From the NCBI GenBank assembly GCA_029237775.1, contig JAQZBR010000001.1, positions 496,001 to 560,000 on the forward strand: a DNA stretch of 64,000 nucleotides. Direction: 5' to 3'. The translations under genes and the position numbers were made by a program. Under the pieces are notes generated by a model. That model saw only the letters and a list, made by a program, of their open reading frames with translations. It did no database searches and had not been told where the DNA came from. The DNA is from Bacteroidota bacterium. Its GTDB lineage: Bacteria; Bacteroidota; Bacteroidia; 2-12-FULL-35-15. This document shows, one piece after another, positions 44,422 through 53,926 of the stretch. The first letter of the stretch is position 1; each line of letters opens with the position of its first letter.

Positions 44422-46329
44422 ATGAAAAAAACATTCTCCCTTCTTTCCCTTTTTACGATTACCCTTACCCTATCTGCCCAGCAGACAATGACTCCCGAAG
44501 CACTTTTTCAATTAGGAAAAGTTAGTAGCATGGGAATAACCAAAGATGGCAAGTCTGTAGTGTATAATGTTAAAACATATAATGCCGCTGAAGGCAAATC
44601 CTTCTCTAAACAATATACTGTCCCCGTTACGGGCGGAACAGCAACGGTCACAACTGAGGCTGATGCTCTTTTGAAAAACAAAAACATCTCTCCTGACGGG
44701 AAATACAGCATCGGAAGCAATGAAGTAAAAGTTCAAAAGGTTTTTGGAAAAGATTTTTATCCTGATCTTACAAAATCAGATGTGCAGATCTATACTGATC
44801 TGAATTACCGCCACTGGGATACCTGGGAAGATGGAATGTTCGGACATGTTTTTTTAAATACACTTAGTGGTAGCAAAACAACCGACAGCCTTGATCTTAT
44901 GAAGGACGAGCCGTATGATTGTCCGCAGAAACCCTTTGGTGGCGATGAGGATTATATCTGGAGCCCTGATAGCAAGCAGATCCTGTATGTCACTAAAAAG
45001 AAATACGGTAAAGATTACGCTGTAAGCACCAATACAGATATCTATGTTTATGATATCGCTTCCAAAAAGACCACCAACCTGACTGAAGGTATGATGGGGT
45101 ACGATATCAAGCCTACGTATTCTTCAACTGGAACCCTTGCTTTCCTAAGCATGAAAACTGATGGATATGAGTCCGACAAAAATGACATCATTGTAATGAA
45201 CGGGACTGAAAAGGTCAACATTACAAAAGATTGGGATGGAACAGTGGATGATTACAAATGGAGCGCTGACGGAAAAAAACTCTATTTTACTGCTGCATCG
45301 GATGGAACCGTTCAGCTTTTTGAAGTTGCATATCCTGTTAAGAAGACTGCTGAAATCAAACAGGTTACCAAAGGAGATTTCGATATCACCACTTTGGTCG
45401 GACAGGTTGGAAACACGATGATCGTTGACCGCACCGACATGAACCATGCTGCAGAAGTTTATTCAGTTGATCTTGCAAACGGGACAATGAAACAACTCTC
45501 ACACGTGAATGATGCAACGTATAGTTCAATGACACTTCCAAAAGTGGAGAGGAAATATTTAACTGCAACTGACGGTCAGCAAATGTTAGTGTGGGTGATC
45601 TACCCTCCGAACTTTGATCCTGCAAAAAAATATCCTACACTTTTATATTGTCAGGGAGGACCTCAATCTCCGTTAACGCAATTTTACTCTTTCCGCTGGA
45701 ACTTTCAGCTGATGGCATCTCAGGGTTACATTGTGGTTGCTCCAAACAGACGCGGAATGCCGGGTCATGGTGTAAAATGGAATGAACAGATCAGCCGTGA
45801 TTATGGCGGACAAAACATGAAGGATTATCTGATCTCAATTGATGCTTTGGCGAAAGAGCCATTTGTAGATAAGAATCGTTTAGGTTGTGTTGGAGCGAGC
45901 TACGGGGGATATTCAGTTTATTTCCTTGCAGGAATGCACGAGAAGCGTTTTAAATCGTTTATAGCACATGATGGGATCTTTGATTGGAGAAGCATGTATG
46001 GAACCACCGAAGAAGTATTTTTTGTGAACCAGGATCTTGGAGGACCATATTGGGAAGAAGGAAATGTAGCTGCGCAAAAAAGCTATAATCAATTCAACCC
46101 GGTTAATTTTGTAAAAAAATGGGACACTCCAATTATGATCATTCAGGGTGGCAAAGATTATCGTGTACCTATCGAGCAGGGATTGGGCGCTTTCCAGGCT
46201 GCGCAGCTTCAGGGAATAAAAAGTAAATTACTTTATTTCCCGACAGAAAACCATTGGATCCTTAGAGAACACGATGGGCTGGTTTGGCAGAGAGAATTCT
46301 TCGGATGGCTCAAAGAAACTTTAAAATAA
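44422..46329 (+). CDS. Exported S9-family (prolyl oligopeptidase-like) peptidase
   Basis: A 635-residue protein with a signal peptide of about 19 residues. A WD/beta-propeller-type N-terminal domain (about 20-390; PDSKQILYVTKK, SADGKKLYFTAASD) is followed by an alpha/beta-hydrolase domain with catalytic Ser493 in GASYGG, Asp579 in GGKDYRVP and His611 in TENHWIL. S9 peptidases cleave oligopeptides, often after proline (dipeptidyl-peptidase IV and acylaminoacyl peptidase types); which subtype applies is unclear. The location is probably periplasmic, suiting peptide uptake. It is a single-gene unit with a good terminator. A near -7 box (TACCTTCG) lies just upstream. Confidence 0.9.
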   Translation: MKKTFSLLSLFTITLTLSAQQTMTPEALFQLGKVSSMGITKDGKSVVYNVKTYNAAEGKSFSKQYTVPVTGGTATVTTEADALLKNKNISPDGKYSIGSNEVKVQKVFGKDFYPDLTKSDVQIYTDLNYRHWDTWEDGMFGHVFLNTLSGSKTTDSLDLMKDEPYDCPQKPFGGDEDYIWSPDSKQILYVTKKKYGKDYAVSTNTDIYVYDIASKKTTNLTEGMMGYDIKPTYSSTGTLAFLSMKTDGYESDKNDIIVMNGTEKVNITKDWDGTVDDYKWSADGKKLYFTAASDGTVQLFEVAYPVKKTAEIKQVTKGDFDITTLVGQVGNTMIVDRTDMNHAAEVYSVDLANGTMKQLSHVNDATYSSMTLPKVERKYLTATDGQQMLVWVIYPPNFDPAKKYPTLLYCQGGPQSPLTQFYSFRWNFQLMASQGYIVVAPNRRGMPGHGVKWNEQISRDYGGQNMKDYLISIDALAKEPFVDKNRLGCVGASYGGYSVYFLAGMHEKRFKSFIAHDGIFDWRSMYGTTEEVFFVNQDLGGPYWEEGNVAAQKSYNQFNPVNFVKKWDTPIMIIQGGKDYRVPIEQGLGAFQAAQLQGIKSKLLYFPTENHWILREHDGLVWQREFFGWLKETLK

Positions 46330-46342
46330 AATTACATTTAAG

Positions 46343-46365
46343 AACCGGGGAAACCCGGTTTTTTT
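46343..46365 (+). terminator. Terminator of the S9 peptidase gene
   Basis: AACCGGG-GAAA-CCCGGTT followed by TTTTT, 14 bases after the stop codon. The AT-rich gap from 46366 to 46607 shows nothing else I can support. Confidence 0.85.
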
Positions 46366-46607
46366 ACGCCCAATTTTTTAAGAATGCATAAAATTATTTT
46401 TTTCATTTTTATTTTCTTTCCACACTATTGCTGACTATTTTCCATGAATGATGATCAAAGGCAGTGGTATATATTTTTACTTTTTATTTACGGAATATCT
46501 CTTAGTCTTCAACAGCCTTTTGTTTATAACAAATGCATACACTGAGTGAACTTTTGGTGGATATTCACGTAATTTTGAGTATTAATTTTTGGCTTATTAA
46601 ATAAAAA

Positions 46608-46883
46608 ATGGAAAACAGAATTAACATTTTAAACAGGTACCTGGCAAAAGCGGAGATCGGAGGAACAACGCCAAGTATTAATGATCTGCGTGAGAAGGAG
46701 TTCAATGGTGAGCCACTAACACTGAAAGAAAAACAGGCACTCGTAAATTTTGATCGCTTCCGTATCAATGTTCTGAATGCACAAACAGATGATATGGCAT
46801 TTCACAAACGCTACCAGGAATTACAGGTAATGGCCAACCTTGGTGATTACCAGGAATTTCTGCATGAAAAGTATTTTATCTGA
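46608..46883 (+). CDS. Small conserved-looking hypothetical protein
   Basis: A 91-residue, soluble, mostly helical protein (MENRINILNRYLAKAE, REKEFNGEPLTLKEKQALVNFDRFR, DYQEFLHEKYFI). The codon pattern and the clean terminator behind it support a real gene. I recognise no domain. A potential start of transcription is unclear. It lies upstream of hrpB but is separated from it by a terminator. Confidence 0.65.
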   Translation: MENRINILNRYLAKAEIGGTTPSINDLREKEFNGEPLTLKEKQALVNFDRFRINVLNAQTDDMAFHKRYQELQVMANLGDYQEFLHEKYFI

Positions 46884-46898
46884 TCAGAATTCAAATTC

Positions 46899-46924
46899 AA
46901 ATCCCGCTTCATGCGGGATTTTTT
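46899..46924 (+). terminator. Terminator of the 91-residue protein gene
   Basis: AAATCCCGC-TTCAT-GCGGGATTT followed by T residues. It includes the ATG at 46911 that would be the longest hrpB start, which makes that start unlikely. Confidence 0.85.
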
Positions 46925-46940
46925 ATGCCTATTTTTACGC

Positions 46941-49445
46941 GTGTTTCAACCCGAGCTTCCAATACATGAAATAATTCCCGCGCTTAAAACAAAGCTGGAA
47001 AACTCACCCGTCATTATTTTACAGGCGCCTCCCGGAGCAGGGAAATCAACAGTGTTACCGTTAGAGCTGTTAAATGAAAAGTGCCTTTCCGGAAAAAAGA
47101 TCCTGATGCTTGAACCACGCAGACTCGCGGCACGCTCTGTTGCTAACCGCATGGCTGACTTGTTAAATGAAGATCTCGCAGAAACGGTCGGCTATAGAAT
47201 TCGCTTCGAAAACAGAATCGGAAAAAACACACGGATTGAAGTTGTGACTGAAGGAATTTTAACACGGATGCTACAGAATGATAATGCACTTGAGAATGTC
47301 GGACTCGTCATCTTTGACGAATTTCATGAACGAAGCTTAAATGCTGATCTAGCGCTGGCTCTTTGCTTACAGGTTCAGCAAGTGATACGTGAAGATCTCC
47401 GAATCCTCATCATGTCTGCAACGCTAGATGGAGCCAAGCTTTCATCGCTCCTTAATAATGCTCCGATCTTAACTTCAGCCGGCAGACAATTTCCTGTCGC
47501 GGTTAAATACCTTGGCAGTGATGATAAAGTTTACCTGCCACAACAAATGGCACGCGCAATCAAGATCGCATTAAAAGAAGAACAAGGAGACATTCTCGCC
47601 TTCTTTCCCGGAGCAGGTGAAATACAGAAAACGCAGCAACTGCTAGAAGATGATAATGTAAGCGTAAGCATTCAGCCTTTATACGGAGACCTCTCCTCCC
47701 AGAAGCAACAGGAAGCCATCATGCCGCATCCTCATGGAAAAAGAAAAGTAGTTCTTGCAACTTCGATTGCTGAAACGTCTCTCACCATTGAAGGCATCAC
47801 AACGATCATTGACAGCGGCCTATCGCGTGTACCTGTTTTTGATCCACGCAGCGGACTGACAAAACTTGAAACAGTAAAAGCCACCAAAGATGCTGCAGAT
47901 CAGCGTGCAGGACGTGCAGGACGACTAGGCCCCGGAGTGTGCTACCGACTATGGAGTGAAGGATCACACATTCACCTGAACGCAAACAGGAAACCCGAGA
48001 TCCTCGAAGCTGACCTAGCACCCTTAATGCTCGAGCTTTTTGAATGGGGAATAAAAGATCTGAATGAACTGCTCTGGATCAATCCGCCCCCGGCAGGAAA
48101 CATCGGACAGGCAAAAGAATTACTGACCTCACTTGGTGCAGTGACGGATAACAAGATCACTTCCCGCGGAAAGAAAATGTTGCAGCTTCCTACACATCCG
48201 CGGATTGCACACCTCCTGATAGAGGCAAATGAATGGCATCTGAAAGAACCCGGAATAAATTATCCTGCGCTCGCTTCGGATCTCTCGGCATTGCTTGAAG
48301 AGCGTGATCCGCTTCAAAAAGAAAGCGGAACCGACATTACCCTTCGTCTTGAAGCATTACGCAAATGGCGTTCAAAGGAATTTGTGAATGCCGACAAACG
48401 TGTTCTTGAACGTATTGAACGACTTGCGCAATCGTGGCGAAAATCAATTAAAACAGAAATTGATAATTCAGCACCTGATAATTATGCCGTAGGAAAATTA
48501 CTTGCCGCTGCATATCCCGAACGTGTTTCAAAACGAATTGATAAAAAAGGACTGCGTTATCGATTAGCAAACGGACGAATAGTAAAAATTCTGGAACAGG
48601 ACCCCTTACATTCCGAAGAATACCTTGCAATAGCACAGCTTGACGCAGGCTCATCCGAAGGAAAAATATTTTCTGCTGCAGCGCTTGATCCTTCTGATCT
48701 TGCTGACCTTTCAGTTGAGAAACAAAATGCGAAATGGGATGATGAAAGAGGAATGATCAGCGCATCACTTGATAAATGTGTCGGTGGGATCATCCTGGAA
48801 TCAAAGGTGATCACAAAGATCAGCGATGAATTGAGAATTTCCATTATATGCAAAACAATCCGTGAAAAAGGCTTAAAGATGATTGGCTGGTCGGAACCGC
48901 AGGAAGATCTGCAAGCGCGGATCATGAGTCTGCGTACCTGGAGGCCGGATGACAACTGGCCCGATGTAAGCGAAGAAAATCTTCTGGAAACACTTGAAGT
49001 ATGGCTTGGCCCCTATCTCAATAACATCAGCAAACAAAGCGAACTGCAAAGGCTGGAATTAAATCAGATCATCCGGTCAATCCTTCCCTACGAGCTTTCC
49101 CAAAAACTGGACAAGCTTGCCCCTGCAGCAATAGAAGTACCTACAGGTTCTATGATCAGGTTAAAATATTTTCCTGAAGGAAGCAAGATCGAAATGGCAG
49201 TCAGGCTCCAGGAAGTCTTCGGTTTATTTGAAACTCCTGCTGTGAATGAAGGAAGAAATAAAGTCCTCATGCATTTACTTTCTCCCGGATACAAGCCTGT
49301 ACAAGTAACACAGGATCTTAACAGCTTCTGGAACAAAACATATTTTGAAGTCAGAAAAGATCTGATGTCGAGGTACCCGAAACATCATTGGCCTCAGGAT
49401 CCCTTGACTGCGGAGGCGATGAGGGGCCCGAAGAAAAGACGATAA
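46941..49445 (+). CDS. hrpB: ATP-dependent helicase HrpB
   Basis: A DEAH-box helicase of 834 residues from the GTG at 46941. Motifs in order: Walker A in APPGAGKST, EPRRLAARSVA, Walker B as FDEFHERS, MSATLDG, ATSIAETSLTI, and DQRAGRAGRLGPG. The HrpB-specific C-terminus ends YPKHHWPQDPLTAEAMRG. HrpB is an RNA-helicase-type ATPase of unclear physiological role. I prefer the GTG because the in-frame ATG at 46911 lies within the upstream terminator, and VFQPELPIHEIIP matches the usual short N-terminus of the family. The longer form would be 844 residues. A near -7 box (TATTTTTA) lies just before the GTG. Confidence 0.9.
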   Translation: MFQPELPIHEIIPALKTKLENSPVIILQAPPGAGKSTVLPLELLNEKCLSGKKILMLEPRRLAARSVANRMADLLNEDLAETVGYRIRFENRIGKNTRIEVVTEGILTRMLQNDNALENVGLVIFDEFHERSLNADLALALCLQVQQVIREDLRILIMSATLDGAKLSSLLNNAPILTSAGRQFPVAVKYLGSDDKVYLPQQMARAIKIALKEEQGDILAFFPGAGEIQKTQQLLEDDNVSVSIQPLYGDLSSQKQQEAIMPHPHGKRKVVLATSIAETSLTIEGITTIIDSGLSRVPVFDPRSGLTKLETVKATKDAADQRAGRAGRLGPGVCYRLWSEGSHIHLNANRKPEILEADLAPLMLELFEWGIKDLNELLWINPPPAGNIGQAKELLTSLGAVTDNKITSRGKKMLQLPTHPRIAHLLIEANEWHLKEPGINYPALASDLSALLEERDPLQKESGTDITLRLEALRKWRSKEFVNADKRVLERIERLAQSWRKSIKTEIDNSAPDNYAVGKLLAAAYPERVSKRIDKKGLRYRLANGRIVKILEQDPLHSEEYLAIAQLDAGSSEGKIFSAAALDPSDLADLSVEKQNAKWDDERGMISASLDKCVGGIILESKVITKISDELRISIICKTIREKGLKMIGWSEPQEDLQARIMSLRTWRPDDNWPDVSEENLLETLEVWLGPYLNNISKQSELQRLELNQIIRSILPYELSQKLDKLAPAAIEVPTGSMIRLKYFPEGSKIEMAVRLQEVFGLFETPAVNEGRNKVLMHLLSPGYKPVQVTQDLNSFWNKTYFEVRKDLMSRYPKHHWPQDPLTAEAMRGPKKRR

Positions 49446-49450
49446 TTTTT

Positions 49451-49566
49451 TTTACCACAGAGGCACGGAGGCAACAGAGTTTTTCACGGAGACGATTGAA
49501 ATCGACTTAAATAGAAAAGCATAGGTTCTCTGTGTATCTCCGTGTTCTCCGATCCTCCGTGGTAAA
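49451..49566. repeat. Inverted copy of the 'ACCACGGAGG' dispersed repeat
   Basis: TTTACCACAGAGGCACGGAG at the left and the near-complement ending CCTCCGTGGTAAA at the right enclose about 75 bases with further CACGGAG/CTCCGTG motifs. Similar sequence occurs at 25196 and 63240. It lies between hrpB and the M16 peptidase pair and could act as a weak terminator. Confidence 0.65.
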
Positions 49567-49666
49567 ACAACTACCCGCTCATCTACTTCCCGAACCATTC
49601 ATCCACCAAAGCTTTTTTTAACCGGAATTAATCCTATTTTTAACAAAATTTTAAATCCTTTCTTAA

Positions 49667-51037
49667 ATGAATTTGAAACATCTTGTTTTATCAACAGTAG
49701 TGATGGGCAGCAGTGTTCTGTATGCACAGAAGCCTGCACCTAAAGCGGCTCCCAAAGCTGCAAGCCCGGTGAAATCCAATCCTATTAAATTTACTGAATA
49801 CGATCTGCCAAACGGGCTCCATGTTATTTTACATGAAGATCATTCAACTCCGATTGTCGCAGTTACCGTTCTCTATCATGTTGGATCAAAAAATGAAGAT
49901 CCGATGCGTACCGGTTTTGCTCACTTTTTTGAACATTTAATGTTCGAAGGTTCTGACAACATCAAACGCGGTGAGTATATGAAGCTTGTGCAGGATGCGG
50001 GTGGTCAGTTAAACGCCAACACATCTTTCGACCGCACTTTTTATTATGAAGTGATACCAAGCAACCAACTTGAGCTCGGATTATGGATGGAATCAGAGCG
50101 TATGCTTCACTCCAAGATCGATTCAATCGGTGTTGAGACCCAGCGTAAAGTTGTTAAGGAAGAATTGAAGCAGCGTAATGAGAACACTCCATACGGGTCT
50201 ATTCTGAATGAGGCTTTCGGACATGCATATACTGTTCACCCGTACCGCTGGACACCGGGAGGTTCTCCTGAGTATATCAACAAAGCAGCAATCAGCGAAT
50301 TCATTGATTTCTATAAAACATTTTATGTTCCAAACAACGCTACGCTTTCTATTGCCGGTGACATCACGCCTGCACAGACAAAAGCAATGATTGAAAAATA
50401 TTTCGGAAGCATCCCGAAAGGAACAAAGGCCATTCCTCGTCCGAATGCTGTTGAACCGGTTAAAACAAAAGAAGTAAGAGACACTGTTCCTGATAACATT
50501 CAACTTCCTGGTGTGATCATGGGTTATCACACACCGGCTCAGGGAACTCCTGATTATTACGCGGTAAACATGCTTGCGACTTTATTATCTCAGGGAAAAA
50601 GCTCACGTATGCAGAAGTCGATTGTAGACAAGCAGCAAAAAGCCTTGTTCGCAGGAGCATTTCCTTTGCCATCAGAAGATCCGGGTTTAACGCTGATCTT
50701 CGGAATTGCAAATATGGGAGTTTCTCCAACCGACCTGGAAGCAGCTATGGATGCTGAATTTGACAAAACTAAAAAAGACCTGATCAGCGAAGAGGAATAT
50801 CAGAAGCTACGCAATCAGGTGGAGAATGATTTTGTAAGCAACAACTCTAAAATGGTTGGAATCGCAGAGAACCTTGCAAACTACTATGTGTATTTCAAAG
50901 ATGCAAACCTTATCAATACAGAGATCGATCGTTACATGAAAGTAACACGTGAAGACATTCAGAAGGCTGCACAAAAATATCTTACAAAAGAGAACCGTGT
51001 AGTATTGTATTATCTGCCAAAAGAGGAGCTTAAGTAA
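49667..51037 (+). CDS. Active-type M16 zinc peptidase
   Basis: A 456-residue pitrilysin-family protein. The signal peptide (about 1-20, ending LYAQK) is followed by a Pro/Ala/Lys linker. The inverted zinc motif HFFEH is at residues 86-90 within GFAHFFEHLMFEGSDN; His86 and His90 bind zinc and Glu89 is catalytic. The second Glu ligand is expected around residue 165 (KVVKEELKQRNEN). It is probably periplasmic and degrades peptides. The next gene, 36 bases downstream, encodes a second M16 protein without the zinc motif. The pair matches the active/inactive two-chain M16B arrangement, in which both halves form the peptidase. Confidence 0.92.
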   Translation: MNLKHLVLSTVVMGSSVLYAQKPAPKAAPKAASPVKSNPIKFTEYDLPNGLHVILHEDHSTPIVAVTVLYHVGSKNEDPMRTGFAHFFEHLMFEGSDNIKRGEYMKLVQDAGGQLNANTSFDRTFYYEVIPSNQLELGLWMESERMLHSKIDSIGVETQRKVVKEELKQRNENTPYGSILNEAFGHAYTVHPYRWTPGGSPEYINKAAISEFIDFYKTFYVPNNATLSIAGDITPAQTKAMIEKYFGSIPKGTKAIPRPNAVEPVKTKEVRDTVPDNIQLPGVIMGYHTPAQGTPDYYAVNMLATLLSQGKSSRMQKSIVDKQQKALFAGAFPLPSEDPGLTLIFGIANMGVSPTDLEAAMDAEFDKTKKDLISEEEYQKLRNQVENDFVSNNSKMVGIAENLANYYVYFKDANLINTEIDRYMKVTREDIQKAAQKYLTKENRVVLYYLPKEELK

Positions 51038-51073
51038 GATCCCGAAAAAACATTAAAAAGAAATCTATTCAAG

Positions 51074-53176
51074 ATGAAAAAAATATTCACATCCATTACT
51101 GCAGTCCTTTTCGCTACGGCATTAATTGCACAGCAAAAGCCTGCTCCCTCACAAAAGCTCGACAGAAGCAAAAAACCGGCTCCTGCGCCTGCTCCGACCA
51201 TTAAGCTTGGCGACATACAATCCTTTCAACTGCCGAATGGCCTTAAAGTATTCCTTGTAGAAAACCACAAGGCACCGACTGTTGCATATTCAATCGTTCT
51301 GGATGTTCATCCTCAACTGGAGACTGATGCAGCCGGATTAGGTAGCATCACCAGCGAACTGATCACAACCGGGACCAAGACTCGCACGAAAGATCAGCTT
51401 GATAACGACATCGACTTTATTGGTGCAACACTTACGGCAACACCTACAAGCATTTATGCTGCTTCATTAAAAAAGCAAAACAACAAATTGCTTGAGCTGA
51501 TGACGGATGTGTTATTAAATGCTGATTTCAAGCAGGAAGAGTTAGATAAGTTGAAGACACAAACACTTTCTTCACTTGCACAGGGCAAAGATGATCCGGA
51601 TGCGATCTCCAACAATGTTAAAGCTGTATTGAACTTTGGAAAAACTCATCCTTACGGAGAGATAACCACTGAAGAAAGCGTTGCAAAGATCACCCTTGAA
51701 AAATGCAATAACTATTTCAGCACTTATTTTCGTCCGAATGTAGCATACCTCGCCATTGTAGGTGATGTTACCCTTGCGGAGATCAAGCCAATGATCGAAA
51801 AATATTTCGGTGCATGGAAATCAGCTGAAGTTCCTAAACCAAATTATAAAATGCCTGTTGCACCAGAAAAAACACGCGTGGTAGTTGTAAACAAAGCGGG
51901 AGCGGTTCAATCTGTGGTGAACGTTACTTATCCGGTTGATCTGAAACCAAACAGTGATGACGTTATTAAAGCACGTGTGATGAACACGATCCTCGGTGCA
52001 GGCTTCTCTTCCCGCTTATTCATGAACCTTCGTGAAAAGCATGGTTATACCTACGGATCATATTCTTCATTGAACAATGATGATCTGGTAGGAGAATTCA
52101 GCGCTTATGCAAAAGTTCGCAATGCTGTTTCCGACAGCGCTATCGCAGAGATCATGAATGAGCTGAACCGTTTACGCAAAGAAAAAGTACCACAGGATGA
52201 GCTTGACGGAATCAAGAATTTTCTCACCGGGAATTTCGCGATCTCTCTTGAGGATCCGGCAACAGTGGCTCTTTTTGCGATCAACACAGAACGTTACCAT
52301 TTACCGAAGGATTATTATGCCAATTATTTAAAGAACCTTGCAGCAGTTACTTCTGACGATGTGTATGCTATGGCTCAGAAATATATTCGCCCTGAGAATG
52401 CGACCATCCTTGTTGTTGGTGATAAAGAAGAGCTTACCAAAAAGCTTACGCCTTTCAGTGCATCAAAAACTGTGGAGCTTTACGACTTTTATGGTAATCC
52501 TGCAGTAGCATCTGCTATCAAACCCGTACCTGCAGGCGTGACTCCAAAAACAGTGATTGACAGCTACGTTAAATCAATTGGCGGAGAAAAAGCGTTGACT
52601 GCGATCAAGGACAGAAAAATGAAGATGACCACAGAAGTTCAGGGAAGAGCAGTGAGCCTGGAAACAATGAACAAAGCTCCGAACAAATATTCTATGAGCT
52701 TTAACATGGGCCCAATGGTGCTTCAGAAACAGGTTTACGATGGTACCAAAGGTAAAGCAAGCGGAATGCAGGGCAAGAAAGATATTACCGGCTCTGAGCT
52801 GGAAGATCTGAAGGCAGAGGCAACGCTTAACCAGGAAATGCTGTACGAAAAGACAGGTCATAAGTTAAACCTGAAAGGCATTGAAATTGTGAACGGAAGC
52901 GATGCTTACATCATGGAGGTTGTGAGCCCTGCCGGTAAAAAGTCAACCGAATGGTATGATGTAAAGACCGGATATAAAGTGAAAGCTTCGAGCACGAACT
53001 CGGCAGAAGGCCAAACAATGACCACGGTTTCTGAATATTTTGAATATAAAGATTACAATGGCATAAAATATCCTTCTGTAGTTTCCATCACGGGAACACC
53101 AATGCCATTAAAGCTTAAGCTGGAATCAGTTGAAGTTAACACGGGTATAAAAGACAGCGAATTCAGCACAGAATAA
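51074..53176 (+). CDS. Inactive-type M16 partner with extra C-terminal domain
   Basis: A 700-residue protein with a signal peptide (about 1-20) and a Pro/Lys linker. Two M16 domains follow (about 45-470), including the glycine-rich RLFMNLREKHGYTYGSYSS region that contributes to substrate binding. The HxxEH motif is replaced by LETDAAGLGSITSEL, so this chain should not bind zinc. After about residue 500 comes an extra domain (VIDSYVKSIGGEKALTAIKD) resembling the lipoprotein-carrier LolA/LolB-like fold seen in Bacteroidota proteins. It is co-transcribed with the active subunit and is followed by a strong terminator. Confidence 0.9.
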   Translation: MKKIFTSITAVLFATALIAQQKPAPSQKLDRSKKPAPAPAPTIKLGDIQSFQLPNGLKVFLVENHKAPTVAYSIVLDVHPQLETDAAGLGSITSELITTGTKTRTKDQLDNDIDFIGATLTATPTSIYAASLKKQNNKLLELMTDVLLNADFKQEELDKLKTQTLSSLAQGKDDPDAISNNVKAVLNFGKTHPYGEITTEESVAKITLEKCNNYFSTYFRPNVAYLAIVGDVTLAEIKPMIEKYFGAWKSAEVPKPNYKMPVAPEKTRVVVVNKAGAVQSVVNVTYPVDLKPNSDDVIKARVMNTILGAGFSSRLFMNLREKHGYTYGSYSSLNNDDLVGEFSAYAKVRNAVSDSAIAEIMNELNRLRKEKVPQDELDGIKNFLTGNFAISLEDPATVALFAINTERYHLPKDYYANYLKNLAAVTSDDVYAMAQKYIRPENATILVVGDKEELTKKLTPFSASKTVELYDFYGNPAVASAIKPVPAGVTPKTVIDSYVKSIGGEKALTAIKDRKMKMTTEVQGRAVSLETMNKAPNKYSMSFNMGPMVLQKQVYDGTKGKASGMQGKKDITGSELEDLKAEATLNQEMLYEKTGHKLNLKGIEIVNGSDAYIMEVVSPAGKKSTEWYDVKTGYKVKASSTNSAEGQTMTTVSEYFEYKDYNGIKYPSVVSITGTPMPLKLKLESVEVNTGIKDSEFSTE

Positions 53177-53194
53177 ACGCATTCTTCCGACTCC

Positions 53195-53228
53195 TAAAAA
53201 ACCGCCCGATAATGTTGGGCGGTTTTTT
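53195..53228 (+). terminator. Terminator of the M16 operon
   Basis: AAAAAACCGCCC-GATAATGTT-GGGCGGTTTTTT, 20 bases after the stop codon. Confidence 0.9.
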
Positions 53229-53365
53229 ATTTTTAGGCCTATCTTTAAGCCGAATATGCTTATTTCACTATTTTTAAAAAATTGAAAATGAATAGGCAAC
53301 CACGCCCAACCTTTTACGTCTTATTTCCGTAGAAGAAGGTGTTTTTAGCTTTAAAAGCGCTGTTT

Positions 53366-53926
53366 ATGAATGAACATGAGATTATCAAAGGCTGTTTAAA
53401 AAATGACCGTGCAAGCCAAAAAGCCTTGTACGAGCAGTATTACAGTAAAATGTTAGGTGTTTGTTTAAGATATGCGAAAGATAAAGACGAAGCTAAAGAC
53501 ATCCTCCACGAAGGTTTCCTGAAGGTATTTAACAGCCTTAAGAATTTCAACGGCAGCGGCTCTTTCGAGGGCTGGATCCGAAGGATAATGGCTAATACGT
53601 CCATTGATCACCTGAGGAAGAATAAACAGAATTACCTGATCGTGAGCACAGTTTATGCAAATGAAAAGGCTTCTAATATGATTGATGAAATTGATGAAGA
53701 TGAACTGATAAACATTGATAAAGAAGAGATCTTAAAAGCAGTTCAGGAGCTTACACCTGCGTACCGGACTGTTTTTAACCTTTATGTGATAGAAGAATTC
53801 ACGCATAGAGAGATCGCGGAGATGCTGGATATCAGTGAAGGAACTTCGAAATCAAATTTATCAAAAGCGAAATTTAATTTGAAAAAGAATCTTATGCACC
53901 TAATAAAGGCAACACATGGTAAATAA
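53366..53926 (+). CDS. ECF-type RNA polymerase sigma factor
   Basis: A 186-residue sigma-70 factor of the extracytoplasmic-function group. Region 2 (about 15-85) includes YEQYYSKMLGVCLRYAKDKDEAKDILHEGFLKVF and FEGWIRRIMANTSIDHLR. Region 4 (about 120-175) includes LTPAYRTVFNLYVIEEFTHREIAEMLDISEGTSKSNL, a helix-turn-helix that contacts the -35 element. I use the ATG at 53366; the longer frame needs a GTG at 53339. The downstream gene overlaps by 11 bases and encodes a single-pass membrane protein, presumably the anti-sigma factor. The regulon is unknown. Its neighbours, including a PorP/SprF gene, suggest surface or secretion functions. Confidence 0.92.
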   Translation: MNEHEIIKGCLKNDRASQKALYEQYYSKMLGVCLRYAKDKDEAKDILHEGFLKVFNSLKNFNGSGSFEGWIRRIMANTSIDHLRKNKQNYLIVSTVYANEKASNMIDEIDEDELINIDKEEILKAVQELTPAYRTVFNLYVIEEFTHREIAEMLDISEGTSKSNLSKAKFNLKKNLMHLIKATHGK

